NCBI GenBank assembly: GCA_003210135.1
Contig: QCNK01000011.1
Location: forward strand, 1 to 49,247
From: Prochlorococcus sp. AG-424-P23
GTDB lineage: Bacteria; Cyanobacteriota; Cyanobacteriia; PCC-6307; Cyanobiaceae
Length of the DNA stretch: 49,247 nt
Direction of reading: 5' to 3'
Shown here: piece by piece, positions 23,303 to 33,384 of the stretch
Layout of the letters: each line of letters starts with the position of its first letter
How positions within the stretch are numbered: position 1 is the stretch's first letter
Notes under the pieces: generated by a model
The model's database searches: none
What the model was told of the DNA's origin: nothing
Seen by the model: the letters and a program-made list of their open reading frames with translations, nothing else
Translations under genes and position numbers: made by a program

Positions 23303-23821
23303 TTAGGGTGAAATTTTGTCGAATATTTTTGTTTTACCACTATTACTAAATGAAACTACTTTGTAATTTTCATAATTATGCGAGTGTGATTCGTGAGAAT
23401 GCATTTCCATTCCAGGCGAACCAAGAGGCATTCCAGGGACTGCTATACCAGAGATATTTGGTTTTTCTATAAAAAGTTTGGTGATTGATTCAATCGGCAC
23501 ATGTCCTTCAATTGTGTAGGTTCCTATTTTTGCAGAGTGGCAGGACCTTAAATTATTGGGAATTTTATATTGGTTTTTAATTCCCGAAACATCTTCAAGA
23601 ATGTTATCAACAACTTCTAATCCATTTTGGCGTAAATGATTTACCCATTTCTTACAACAACCGCATGATGCTGATCTATAAGAAACGACTTTAGGTATAT
23701 CTATATTATCTTGAGTTTTAGCACTACTCTTTTCGACATTAACTATATTTACCATGAGAAATCCAGAAAATAAAAGAGTCTTTAGTAAATTCTTCTTAAA
23801 GAATGATTTCTTCAATGCCAT
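23303..23821 (-). CDS. DUF411 family metal-binding protein
   Basis: A 172-residue exported protein: signal peptide to about residue 34, then the DUF411 domain with SYRSASCGCCKKWVNHLR (CGCC, thioredoxin-like position), RSCHSAKIGTYTIEGHVP and a GIAVPGMPLGSPGMEM loop. A His-rich tail follows (HSHESHSHN). DUF411 proteins are linked to copper or other metal handling, and the Met/His-rich end fits copper. Second gene in the minus-strand cluster after the MauE-like gene. Confidence 0.85.
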   Translation of the reverse strand: MALKKSFFKKNLLKTLLFSGFLMVNIVNVEKSSAKTQDNIDIPKVVSYRSASCGCCKKWVNHLRQNGLEVVDNILEDVSGIKNQYKIPNNLRSCHSAKIGTYTIEGHVPIESITKLFIEKPNISGIAVPGMPLGSPGMEMHSHESHSHNYENYKVVSFSNSGKTKIFDKISP

Positions 23822-23882
23822 CTCAGTAAGGAATTCTTATTTTCAAAATTATTAATAAGATAAATGAAATTTTATAAAATTG

Positions 23883-24335
23883 TTATTTAATCAAAATCAA
23901 AGCACTCATAATTGCCATTAAAAGATTTTCAATAAAACTAATAATTCCTAAAGGAATTTTTGTATATCCTCCAACGCATGCACAATTTAATTTTAATTTA
24001 TCTAAATAAACAGCTTTAAATACTGATGCCATTCCAAAAATTCCTAGTATTAAAGCAATTAAAATAATTGAAGAGGGTGGTGCAGAAAGTAAAAAACATA
24101 AGCCAATTAATAATTCGCAAAAAGGATAGATATAAATCCAATTTTTAAATCGAGAAGTAATTAAATCATATTTTTTATAACTCAAACCAAAAGCTTCAAT
24201 ATCCATAAGCTTCAGCATCGCTAAAAGACATATTGATATGCCCATAAAAACTTGGAAGCTTTTAATCAAAGTAATAGTTATGAGAAATGAAGTACCAAAT
24301 ACTGCAACCAATGGTGTAAAAGACTTAAATTGCAT
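23883..24335 (-). CDS. MauE/DoxX-like redox membrane protein
   Basis: About 150 residues with four hydrophobic helices and a conserved CACVGG loop followed by KIPLG before the last helix, as in MauE-type and similar DoxX-related proteins that help disulfide exchange at the membrane. The ATG at 24335 is preferred because it lies 4 bases after the upstream gene; a GTG at 24362 would overlap that gene. With DUF411 downstream, a role in redox loading or folding of a metalloprotein is likely but inferred. Confidence 0.7.
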   Translation of the reverse strand: MQFKSFTPLVAVFGTSFLITITLIKSFQVFMGISICLLAMLKLMDIEAFGLSYKKYDLITSRFKNWIYIYPFCELLIGLCFLLSAPPSSIILIALILGIFGMASVFKAVYLDKLKLNCACVGGYTKIPLGIISFIENLLMAIMSALILIK

Positions 24336-24339
24336 TTTT

Positions 24340-24582
24340 TTAACTTTTAAGAACAGAGTCACAAATACTAGATGGATTTGCCTGCTTAACTATTCTTAGC
24401 TTTTTGATAAGAGTGTCTCGATCTATTTGATGTTTTAAATATTTAATACAAAGATTCTTTTCCCTATTTAAATAAGCTTCTGTTCTTAAACTGCTAGCAA
24501 TAGAAAATAAATTAATAGCAATAATCGCTAATAAAATGCTCATTGGGTATTTTTTGATAAAAGGAAGAACTTTATTTTTCAT
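24340..24582 (-). CDS. Hypothetical membrane-anchored protein, 80 aa
   Basis: A basic N-terminus followed by one helix (YPMSILLAIIAINLFSIASS) works as an anchor or uncleaved signal. The rest (SLRTEAYLNREKNLCIKYL to the C-terminus) is soluble with two cysteines and probably periplasmic. It is the first gene of the DUF411/MauE/DUF3721 cluster. Family not recognised. Confidence 0.6.
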   Translation of the reverse strand: MKNKVLPFIKKYPMSILLAIIAINLFSIASSLRTEAYLNREKNLCIKYLKHQIDRDTLIKKLRIVKQANPSSICDSVLKS

Positions 24583-24624
24583 TATTTATACTCTTTATTT
24601 TAATCTAAATAGCATAGCAATATT

Positions 24625-24765
24625 TTAAATTTCGCAGCCGCGATATGAAGGGTTCTCTTCACACTTCAGTTTCCAATGAATTACTTTAATATTTGCTCCG
24701 TTATCTATATCGTGAATAGTCCTAAAGTATTTAGGAATGATTGTATAAGGAACTCTTTTATTCAT
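24625..24765 (-). CDS. Cys microprotein with CX3PX4C end, 46 aa
   Basis: A clear AGGAGG lies 4 bases before the ATG. The product is polar (MNKRVPYTIIPKYFRTIHD) and ends CEENPSYRGCEI, the same C-X3-P-X4-C spacing found at 16834 and 17200, here without the third cysteine. It lies 42 bases upstream of the metal cluster on the same strand. Confidence 0.65.
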   Translation of the reverse strand: MNKRVPYTIIPKYFRTIHDIDNGANIKVIHWKLKCEENPSYRGCEI

Positions 24766-25059
24766 TATTCCTCCTACTTTCTACACTTATGTTCTAACTA
24801 CTAACGCATATCATTTATGAGTATCAGCATGTACGGTTTAAGGAAAAATAAAGTACGGGTAGAGGACCAAATTTTGAGACTGTTATTTAATTACCAGTCC
24901 TAGGATTAATACATGGTTGTCATGAGGTAGTTGCAAGCATATAACTGAAGCCAACCATAAATTATTTGAGATAAAGTCGAGAGAGAGAGATCACTCATCA
25001 ATCAGTAAATAGATGATTGACAGTGGATATAAAATAAGGGGCAATTAGCTCCTTTATTT
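24766..25059. other. Divergent spacer
   Basis: No convincing gene; a 28-codon plus-strand frame at 24817 is weak. It carries the third copy of the 20-bp element (25014) and a short hairpin, AAGGGGC/GCTCCTT, at about 25036-25054, just before the next gene. TCAATC and GATTGA at about 24999-25020 also form an inverted repeat. Confidence 0.4.
25014..25033 (+). repeat. Copy 3 of the 20-bp dispersed element
   Basis: TGATTGACAGTGGATATAAA, two mismatches to the copy at 16181. It is followed within 3 bases by a hairpin and, 26 bases on, by the start of the 131-aa gene. Confidence 0.55.
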
Positions 25060-25455
25060 ATGAAGTTAAAAAATATTTTAAAAACTACTGGGGCACTTCA
25101 TCTTTTATTGGGATTATTAATTATTTTCCTACTGATTTTTTCTGTGGAAACTATTGCAGGCAAAGCTTCAACTGAAACATTGCTTCTTGTTAGAGGTACT
25201 GCAGATGTTGTAGCAGCTAGTAATTTAGGAATTGGTTGTTTATTGATTATTTGTAGTTCCATAAGAGATAAAGCCTCTTTAAGAAAAGTTTTATCAGGTG
25301 AATTAGCTTTGATGTTTTGTTTTTTAGCAGTAGCTCTATTCAATACTTTTAACGCTGGGACAATTGTTGATGGAGGACCTCCTCCGCCTTTTTGGATTAT
25401 TTTAATAGTGAATCCTCTTTTATGTATTTATGGATTAGTTAACAATAAAAATTGA
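25060..25455 (+). CDS. Hypothetical four-helix membrane protein, 131 aa
   Basis: Four hydrophobic helices (about residues 8-30, 49-66, 78-94 and 109-126), with short loops and a GGPPPPFW turn before the last helix. No charged catalytic motif is seen. The size and helix pattern resemble DoxX-like or DUF4345-like proteins, but not clearly. The stop overlaps the next small frame. Confidence 0.6.
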   Translation: MKLKNILKTTGALHLLLGLLIIFLLIFSVETIAGKASTETLLLVRGTADVVAASNLGIGCLLIICSSIRDKASLRKVLSGELALMFCFLAVALFNTFNAGTIVDGGPPPPFWIILIVNPLLCIYGLVNNKN

Positions 25456-25601
25456 AACTCCAACTCCTCCCACCACTTTTCAAACTATTCAATAGAAGCA
25501 GTTTCTTTGCATCACTGAATCAAAATACCTGCCCTGTATTAGATGCTGAAGCAATGAAAAAACAAGAACAGAAAGAAGCTATTGATAAGTTATATCCATA
25601 A
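25452..25601 (+). CDS. Hypothetical protein, 49 aa, TTG start
   Basis: The TTG start overlaps the stop of the membrane gene (TTGA), suggesting translational coupling. The product reads MKLQLLPPLFKLFNRSSFFA, then NQNTCPVLDAEAMKKQEQKE and ends IDKLYP. Composition is protein-like; no family known. Confidence 0.45.
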   Translation: MKLQLLPPLFKLFNRSSFFASLNQNTCPVLDAEAMKKQEQKEAIDKLYP

Positions 25602-25771
25602 AATTTAAACAGAAATTTCTTAGGTCATATTTAAAGATGTAGAACTATCGTATGTACCCCACACCACCCATCACTTTCCTAAATAGATTATTTGATGGAT
25701 AATAAATTTATACACAAAAAAGTTTGGATAATACGTCCTCCAAGCTAAAAAAATTGCCGAGATCCCTTGAT

Positions 25772-26230
25772 ATGACTGAAGAAAAGTTTTGGCTTATGAA
25801 AAGTGAGCCTGATGCTTATAGCATAGATAATTTAAAAAATGATGGTGTCACTTTATGGGATGGAATAAGGAATTATCAAGCTCGAAATTTTATGAGGAAA
25901 ATGAAAAAAGGAGATAAGGTTTTTTTCTATCATTCGAACTGTAAACCCCCAGGTATTGTTGGACTTATGGAGGTGATAGATCTAGATATTGTTGATCCTA
26001 CGCAATTTGATAAAAACTCAAAATATTATGATCCAAAATCAAAACCTGAAAATCCAAGATGGGATTGTGTAAAAGTAAAATATTTATCTAAGTCAAATAA
26101 GATTTTAAGTTTACCGGAATTAAAATTTTTATTTAGCGAGGATGAGCTAATGGTCGTAAAAAAAGGAAATAGGTTATCTATAGTTCCTATCCAAAATGAT
26201 GTAGCAAAAATATTGCTAGGAAAAATATAA
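25772..26230 (+). CDS. EVE domain-containing protein
   Basis: A 152-residue protein made almost wholly of an EVE domain (PUA-like fold): FWLMKSEPDAYSIDNL, LWDGIRNYQARNFMRKMKKG and VFFYHSNCKPPGIVGLMEV. EVE domains bind modified bases or RNA; bacterial members are linked to modified-DNA recognition and RNA metabolism. The start at 25772 was chosen because it gives the usual MTEEKFW N-terminus; a TTG 48 bases upstream would add 16 unlikely residues. A decayed copy lies 3.2 kb upstream. Confidence 0.85.
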   Translation: MTEEKFWLMKSEPDAYSIDNLKNDGVTLWDGIRNYQARNFMRKMKKGDKVFFYHSNCKPPGIVGLMEVIDLDIVDPTQFDKNSKYYDPKSKPENPRWDCVKVKYLSKSNKILSLPELKFLFSEDELMVVKKGNRLSIVPIQNDVAKILLGKI

Positions 26231-26237
26231 AAAATTT

Positions 26238-26489
26238 TTAATCCTTAAAGTTCATTGAAAACATGTTTCCAATATAGAGTCTAGTTAAATCTCTATTTTG
26301 GAATCCTTTTTGCATCAAAAATCCTGCAATTGCAGCTTGAAGTATCCTGTATTGATCCCAGTTAGGATGTTCCTCAACAAACTCTTTCATAGCATTTTGA
26401 AGATTTTCCTGAAGTTCACATTTGAAGCTAATTACTTCATCTTTCTGATTTAAAACTATTGATTCGTCGGCATGATTTGACACTTGCAT
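26238..26489 (-). CDS. DUF2811 domain protein
   Basis: An 83-residue soluble protein. The core LQENLQNAMKEFVEEHPNWD, followed by QYRILQAAIAGFLMQKGFQN, matches cyanobacterial DUF2811, a short helical domain of unknown function. The N-terminal 25 residues are acidic and less conserved. Convergent with the EVE gene, 7 bases away. Confidence 0.8.
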   Translation of the reverse strand: MQVSNHADESIVLNQKDEVISFKCELQENLQNAMKEFVEEHPNWDQYRILQAAIAGFLMQKGFQNRDLTRLYIGNMFSMNFKD

Positions 26490-26801
26490 ATTAAGATAAT
26501 TTGTTGAAATTTAAATCTACAAGATTCAGTTTTCTTCAAAATTACTAAATCGTCAACAAGTATTATTAAGAGATAATCTCAGGTAGTAGATTAATGAGAA
26601 TCCAGTCATAAAAGGAGGATTCGTGAAGATTTATTTTAGAAAATAAAATCTTACTAAAATATAAAGAATTATATATGATTGTTAGTTTTCCACATGCTTT
26701 AGATAACCAGATATTTTTTAAGTAATTACTGTGGAAAAGTTGTGAAAAATTTTTTTTTGAACGGGGAAATATATTCTAAAATTTCCAATTTTATTTATCT
26801 T
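26490..26801. other. Spacer with inverted DnaA-box-like repeats
   Basis: Not protein-coding. AAAGGAGG (26611-26618) precedes only a seven-codon frame (GTG at 26623). The inverted TTTTCCACA boxes described next are its main feature. Confidence 0.5.
26686..26738. repeat. Inverted pair of TTTTCCACA boxes
   Basis: TTTTCCACA (26686-26694) and its exact reverse complement TGTGGAAAA (26730-26738), 35 bases apart, next to a T-rich stretch. TTTTCCACA matches the cyanobacterial DnaA box. It could bind DnaA or form a 9-bp hairpin. Confidence 0.5.
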
Positions 26802-27173
26802 TTAATCCAATGATTCCCACATCTTTTTTATTTCAAAAAATAAATTCTGAGCTATTGGTATCGGCCAATACATTTCAAAAGATCTTGTTTGTTCTTGACT
26901 TTCAAAAACAAACCTTAAACTCCATTCATTTTTTTTTCCTTCTAACTTTATATACCAAGGCAGTTGTTCTAATTCTAAAATGATAGACTCCTCATCCATT
27001 AATTCATTGTAAATGTCTAACAGTTGTTCATTAATTCTTAAAAGTAAAAGGTATAGTGAATAAAATTCACTTTCCTGTAACTCAATTGACCAATCATCTA
27101 CACCAATCAAAAAGCAGAATTTGCCTTTTTTATAATCTCTAAGTAATCTCCATCTTTTTTGGTCTTTTACCAA
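26802..27173 (-). CDS. DUF1818 domain protein
   Basis: A 123-residue cyanobacterial protein. DDWSIELQESEFYSLYLLLL, NELMDEESIILELEQLPWYI and YSLRFVFESQ-like SLRFVFESQEQTRSFEMYWP segments match DUF1818. The function is not known. It follows rpoZ by 2 bases on the same strand, a pairing seen in other cyanobacteria, so the two genes are co-transcribed. Confidence 0.8.
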   Translation of the reverse strand: MVKDQKRWRLLRDYKKGKFCFLIGVDDWSIELQESEFYSLYLLLLRINEQLLDIYNELMDEESIILELEQLPWYIKLEGKKNEWSLRFVFESQEQTRSFEMYWPIPIAQNLFFEIKKMWESLD

Positions 27174-27175
27174 AG

Positions 27176-27412
27176 TTAACCAGGAAGCAAATCTGGTTGG
27201 TCTTGTTCATCGCTAAGTTCAATAATTGACCTTTGAACTGGTTTAATAGTTGACTCTTCTAGCAGCCCATCAAAATCATCAAAACGTCTTTGTTTAGCTC
27301 TGAAAGCAATTCTCACTGTAGTTAAATATCTATTAGTTGATTTTCTAATTAAGCTTTCACCTCTTTTTGCAAGATCATTAGAATCAATTCCCGTATTATT
27401 TGATATGTTCAT
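27176..27412 (-). CDS. rpoZ: RNA polymerase omega subunit
   Basis: A 78-residue cyanobacterial omega subunit. [20 protein letters not shown] and [20 protein letters not shown] are the core that wraps the C-terminal tail of beta-prime and aids RNA polymerase assembly. Size and the acidic C-terminus ([11 protein letters not shown]) fit cyanobacterial members. It is transcribed divergently from the Hsp70-like gene and is followed by the DUF1818 gene. Confidence 0.9.
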   Translation of the reverse strand: MNISNNTGIDSNDLAKRGESLIRKSTNRYLTTVRIAFRAKQRRFDDFDGLLEESTIKPVQRSIIELSDEQDQPDLLPG

Positions 27413-27502
27413 TAAAAATTTTTTATTATATTATGTATTTTACAGTTTATTGGATCGATTCAAAACATAAATTACAAAAAACTTAATTGATTATAAATTC
27501 AT

Positions 27503-29071
27503 ATGGAAGAAATTTTATCAGGAACTCTTGCTCTTGATCTAGGAAATACAAATACTGTATTAGCTTTTCAAGATCAAAAAGATATAAAAACTACTTTAGT
27601 TGAAATACCGAATATCACATCATCTCCTGGAGTTATCCCTACAGCAGTTTGGTACGATGAGTCCTCAAAAATAATAAAAATTGGTGTTAGTGCTTTAAAG
27701 ATGAAAAATAGCTCAAACTCCGATTTATATTTTCATTCGAATTTTAAAAGATTAATTGGAAATCCCATTGAAAAAACTAATCAAAAAAATATTTTAAACC
27801 CTAAGGAATGTGGCGAAAAATTTTTTAAATTTTTGTGGGCAAACATTCCTAAAGAATATGAAATCAAGAGGCTTATTTTAACTGCTCCTATTGATACATA
27901 CAAGGGTTATAGAGAATGGCTAGTTGAACTTTGCGGTGAAATATCTGTAGATGAAATAGCTCTAGTTGATGAACCTACCGCTGCAAGTTTAGGAATTGAA
28001 ATACCATTTGGCTCAAAAATTATGACATTAGATATTGGAGGAAGCACAATAGATATGAATATTGTAAAAATAGAGGGAGGGGAAGGTAAATCAGGTCCCA
28101 TAGCTGAATTATTGAAATTTAATGGAAATGATGTAAGCTCAATCTCAAAACAAAAGATAAGGTGTGCTGAAATAATCAGTAAAAGTGGCTCCAAAATTGG
28201 TGGTAAAGATATTGATCAATGGATCGTTAATTTTTTTATACCTGATAATAAATATGCAATTAATCTTTTAAAGGCAGAAGAAATTAAATGTAAATTGAGT
28301 TCACCTATAATTGATTATGAAAAAAAATATCCAATAAAATTTTTAAATGAAAGATGTCAAGAAAAAGAATTTTTTCTAAGTAAAGAAATATTTGAGAAAA
28401 TAATTATTGAGAATAATCTTCTTAATCATCTAAATTCCTTACTTAAAGATTTATTAAATGGAGCTAGAGGTAAATATTGTACGGTAAATGATTTAAGTGC
28501 AATCATTTTAGTTGGAGGAGGGACTCAAATCCCATTAATTAGAGAATGGATAATAAAAAAGATTCCAGAAATTCAAATAAAGTCTCCACCCCCTATTGAA
28601 TCAATAGCTTTAGGAGCCTTAGCAATGACTCCAGGTGTAAAAATCAAAGATATTTTAAATAAAGGATTATCCATAAGGTTGTTAAATAAAAGAGAACAAA
28701 AACACTTTTGGCATCCTATTTTTTGCAAAGGTCAAACATGGCCAACTGAAAATCCATTTAAATTAATACTTCAAGCAAGTAAGACTGATCAAAAAATATT
28801 TGAAATAATTATTGGAGAAACAAAAAAAGAAAGAGAATATGATGTTATTTTTGAAAATGGATTACCAAAATTAGCAGATGTGCAAAGTGCAGAAGAAATT
28901 ATTCAGTGGGACAAAAAACCTCTCCAAATTGTACTAAAAAATAATCTTGATATTGGAAAAGACAACTTAATTCTTTTTTTTAAAATAACTCAAAAAGCTG
29001 ATCTAATAGTTAATTGTTTTGATATTAAAAATGAATTTTTAGGAGAATATAATTTAGGAAATATCCACTAA
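27503..29071 (+). CDS. Hsp70-family actin-like ATPase
   Basis: A 522-residue DnaK-like protein. It shows the actin/Hsp70 nucleotide-binding signatures in order: LALDLGNTNTVLAFQ (phosphate 1), VDEPTAASLGI, MTLDIGGSTIDMNIV (phosphate 2, about residues 174-188) and IILVGGGTQIPLIREWI (adenosine, about 336). The C-terminal 150 residues are a shortened substrate-domain-like part, not the full DnaK lid. It is not the general DnaK. It could be a specialised chaperone; its client is unknown. Probably monocistronic. Confidence 0.85.
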   Translation: MEEILSGTLALDLGNTNTVLAFQDQKDIKTTLVEIPNITSSPGVIPTAVWYDESSKIIKIGVSALKMKNSSNSDLYFHSNFKRLIGNPIEKTNQKNILNPKECGEKFFKFLWANIPKEYEIKRLILTAPIDTYKGYREWLVELCGEISVDEIALVDEPTAASLGIEIPFGSKIMTLDIGGSTIDMNIVKIEGGEGKSGPIAELLKFNGNDVSSISKQKIRCAEIISKSGSKIGGKDIDQWIVNFFIPDNKYAINLLKAEEIKCKLSSPIIDYEKKYPIKFLNERCQEKEFFLSKEIFEKIIIENNLLNHLNSLLKDLLNGARGKYCTVNDLSAIILVGGGTQIPLIREWIIKKIPEIQIKSPPPIESIALGALAMTPGVKIKDILNKGLSIRLLNKREQKHFWHPIFCKGQTWPTENPFKLILQASKTDQKIFEIIIGETKKEREYDVIFENGLPKLADVQSAEEIIQWDKKPLQIVLKNNLDIGKDNLILFFKITQKADLIVNCFDIKNEFLGEYNLGNIH

Positions 29072-29078
29072 ATTAAAT

Positions 29079-29615
29079 CTACTCAAGAAAAACTCCTTCT
29101 TCATTATCAACATTATTTAAACGTAAACTAATACTTTCATTTTTACTAGTTGGAACTCTTTTGCCGCAAAAATCAGGGTGAATAGGTAACTCTCTATGGC
29201 CTCTATCTATCATTACCAATAACATAACTCTTTGAGGCCTACCCCATGAATAAAGCGCATCAATTGCAGCTCTAATTGTTCTACCTGTGTAAATTACGTC
29301 GTCTACTAAAAGAATTTCTTGTTTCTCAATAGGAGTTGGAATATCAGTTACTTTTATTAAACGAGTTCCAACTCTACTTTGATCATCTCTATAAAAAGTT
29401 GGATCGATTGTTCCTTTTTTTACTTTTATGCCTGTCTTACAGATTAATTCTTTTTCTAGAACTTCTGCTATATCAACTCCTCTTGTAGGAATACCAACCA
29501 ATAGGAGATTATCCAGATTTTTTACTTTTTCAATAATTTCAGAAGTTAAACGAGAAAGGGTTTTTCTAAGCTCAACTTCATCAAGTATTACAATCCTTTT
29601 TGTTCTATTGGACAT
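29079..29615 (-). CDS. pyrR: PyrR regulator/uracil phosphoribosyltransferase
   Basis: A 178-residue type I phosphoribosyltransferase with the PRPP motif LLVDDVIYTGRTIRAAIDAL and the N-terminal LVGIPTRGVDIAEVLE, both typical of PyrR. In Gram-positive bacteria PyrR binds pyr mRNA to attenuate it with UMP and also makes UMP from uracil and PRPP. No pyr leader is visible here, so in this organism only the salvage activity is supported. Convergent with the Hsp70-like gene, 7 bases apart. Confidence 0.9.
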   Translation of the reverse strand: MSNRTKRIVILDEVELRKTLSRLTSEIIEKVKNLDNLLLVGIPTRGVDIAEVLEKELICKTGIKVKKGTIDPTFYRDDQSRVGTRLIKVTDIPTPIEKQEILLVDDVIYTGRTIRAAIDALYSWGRPQRVMLLVMIDRGHRELPIHPDFCGKRVPTSKNESISLRLNNVDNEEGVFLE

Positions 29616-29750
29616 GATTTATCAATAATAAAATTTGTTCAATATTTTCATAAATTAGCAAAAGCTAACTATTTTAAATATAAATTGTTAAAAAGTAGCG
29701 TTTAAAGCTAGATTGAAGGTTGGATCACAAAAAATGAATTTGATCTAAAT

Positions 29751-31373
29751 ATGTCAAAGATAAGCAGCAAAAATATAAATAAATTAAGTGTTCCCCAGAG
29801 TCCCGTAGTTCTTGCGATACTTGATGGTTGGGGACATCGAGAGGACAAATCAGACAATGCTATAAAAATTGCTAATACACCAATAATGGATTCATTATGG
29901 CACGCTTATCCTCACACACTCATAAGCGCCAGTGGGGCTGATGTAGGTCTCCCCGATGGTCAAATGGGTAACTCTGAAGTTGGGCACCTTACTATTGGTT
30001 CTGGAAGAATAATTCAACAAGAACTTGTTAGGATTTCAAACGTTGTAAAAAATAATCAGTTATCAATAATCAATGAATTAAATGAATTGGCTGATTCATT
30101 AAAGAAAAACAACTCTACTTTGCATATTACGGGATTATGTTCTGATGGAGGAGTACATAGTCATATTGATCATTTATTAGGATTAATAAAATGGGCATCT
30201 GATAATGAACTCAATAAAGTAGCAATTCATATTATTACTGATGGAAGAGATACTCCTGCAAAAAGTGCATCTAAATACTTAAATCAAATAGAGTCATGCA
30301 TAAAAGAATTCAATACTGGTGAAATAGCCTCTATATGCGGGAGATACTGGATAATGGATAGGAATCAATTATGGGATAGGACAGAAAAAGCTTATGCTAA
30401 TTTAACTGATCCAGATATTGAAGTGGCAAATATTTCTCCTCAGGATTATATAAAAAATAGCTACGACAAAAATATAACTGATGAATTTATTGAACCTATA
30501 AGAATGACTGAAAACTATCTTAAAGATGGAGATAGTTTAATTTGCTTTAACTTCCGTCCGGACAGGGCAAGACAAATCATTAAATCCATTGCAGAAAAGG
30601 AATTCTCAGACTTCAAAAGAAAAGTCTTCCCAAACTTAGAGTTAGTTACTTTTACCCAATATGATCAAAATTTTCCTGTAAAAGTAGCATTTCCGCCTGA
30701 GTCTCTTAATAACTTTATCGGTCAAATAGTTTCAGAAAATGGCCTTAAACAATACAGAACAGCAGAAACAGAAAAATATCCGCACGTCACATATTTTTTC
30801 AATGGGGGAGTAGAAATTCCTTTACCAGGCGAAGAGAGGCATTTGATTCCATCTCCAAGAGTTGCAACTTATGATATGAAACCAGAAATGTCTGCGGAAG
30901 AATTAACTATTAGTTGCTCTAAAGCAATAAAAAGTGGGGACTATGCTTTTGTCGTAATCAATTTTGCTAATCCCGATATGGTGGGTCATACAGGAAATAT
31001 GGATTCAACAATAAAAGCTATAGAAACAGTCGATAAATGTATAGGTCAGATAGTAAATTCTACTGGAGAAATGGGTGGGAGCATTCTCATCACAGCTGAT
31101 CATGGTAATGCGGAGGTAATGAAAGGTCCAGCTGGAGAACCATGGACGGCCCACACCATAAATAAAGTTCCCTTAATTTTTATTGAGGGTGAAAAAAGAA
31201 AAATCCCAAATATGGGGAACGAGATTTATTTAAGAGATAATGCTGGCTTAGCAGATATTGCACCAACACTATTACAGTTATTAAATCTTCCAATTCCAAA
31301 AGAAATGACAGGAAAATCCCTCATTAAAGAAATTGAATTAAAGGGTTATAATAAAGTCGTACAACACGTTTAA
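29751..31373 (+). CDS. gpmI: Phosphoglycerate mutase, cofactor-independent
   Basis: A 540-residue iPGM that interconverts 3- and 2-phosphoglycerate. It has the alkaline-phosphatase-like metal site: [12 protein letters not shown] (Asp) at the N-terminus, the catalytic Ser in [17 protein letters not shown] (about residue 73), [33 protein letters not shown] and the metal-binding [11 protein letters not shown] near the C-terminus. Two Mn2+ ions are expected. Length is typical. It is followed after 23 bases by secG, probably on one transcript. Confidence 0.95.
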   Translation: MSKISSKNINKLSVPQSPVVLAILDGWGHREDKSDNAIKIANTPIMDSLWHAYPHTLISASGADVGLPDGQMGNSEVGHLTIGSGRIIQQELVRISNVVKNNQLSIINELNELADSLKKNNSTLHITGLCSDGGVHSHIDHLLGLIKWASDNELNKVAIHIITDGRDTPAKSASKYLNQIESCIKEFNTGEIASICGRYWIMDRNQLWDRTEKAYANLTDPDIEVANISPQDYIKNSYDKNITDEFIEPIRMTENYLKDGDSLICFNFRPDRARQIIKSIAEKEFSDFKRKVFPNLELVTFTQYDQNFPVKVAFPPESLNNFIGQIVSENGLKQYRTAETEKYPHVTYFFNGGVEIPLPGEERHLIPSPRVATYDMKPEMSAEELTISCSKAIKSGDYAFVVINFANPDMVGHTGNMDSTIKAIETVDKCIGQIVNSTGEMGGSILITADHGNAEVMKGPAGEPWTAHTINKVPLIFIEGEKRKIPNMGNEIYLRDNAGLADIAPTLLQLLNLPIPKEMTGKSLIKEIELKGYNKVVQHV

Positions 31374-31396
31374 AGTTAATACAGGCTTTTCGAGCA

Positions 31397-31624
31397 ATGA
31401 TTCAAGTTTTAAGCTGGATATGGGTGTTTTCAGGAGTTTTTCTGATCTTTCTTGTTTTACTTCATAGTCCAAAAGGTGACGGAATGGGTGGAATAGCTGC
31501 GAGTGGAAGTTCTATGTTCAACAGCGCAAGTAGTGCAGAGGCCTCTCTTAACAAAATTACTTGGACTTTTTTAGTTATATTTTTGTCACTCGCAATTATC
31601 CTTAGCGCTGGCTGGATTGCATAA
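31397..31624 (+). CDS. secG: Protein translocase subunit SecG
   Basis: A 75-residue SecG with two membrane helices (about residues 4-22 and 53-73) joined by the conserved loop LLHSPKGDGMGGIAASGSS. SecG aids SecYE-dependent export. The gpmI-secG order is common in cyanobacteria. It ends at a hairpin shared with the convergent groEL. Confidence 0.9.
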   Translation: MIQVLSWIWVFSGVFLIFLVLLHSPKGDGMGGIAASGSSMFNSASSAEASLNKITWTFLVIFLSLAIILSAGWIA

Positions 31625-31630
31625 AAATTG

Positions 31631-31666
31631 AATAAAAAAAGAGGAATTATTTTGAATAATCCCTCT
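31631..31666 (-). terminator. Bidirectional terminator between secG and groL
   Basis: AGAGG (31640-31644) pairs with CCTCT (31662-31666), extended inside by ATTATT/AATAAT. On the minus strand it is followed by seven T residues, so it ends groESL; it may also end gpmI-secG. Confidence 0.85.
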
Positions 31667-31695
31667 ATGGAAATTTATTTATTAACTGTTTTTAG

Positions 31696-33360
<1,665 letters not shown>

Positions 33361-33384
33361 TTAATAATTTTTGAAACAAATATT

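Noticed and set aside
24817..24903. 28-codon plus-strand frame
   Set aside because: Short, no clear ribosome-binding site, and composition gives no support.
25652..25702. 16-codon frame MYPTPPITFLNRLFDG
   Set aside because: No further support; likely chance or a gene end fragment.
25724..25771. TTG start of the EVE gene
   Set aside because: It adds 16 residues without homology; the ATG at 25772 matches the family.
26623..26646. Seven-codon frame after AAAGGAGG
   Set aside because: Too short to call a gene; kept only as an orphan ribosome-binding site.
26686..26738. Chromosomal replication origin
   Set aside because: Only two boxes, and neither dnaA nor dnaN is in the window.
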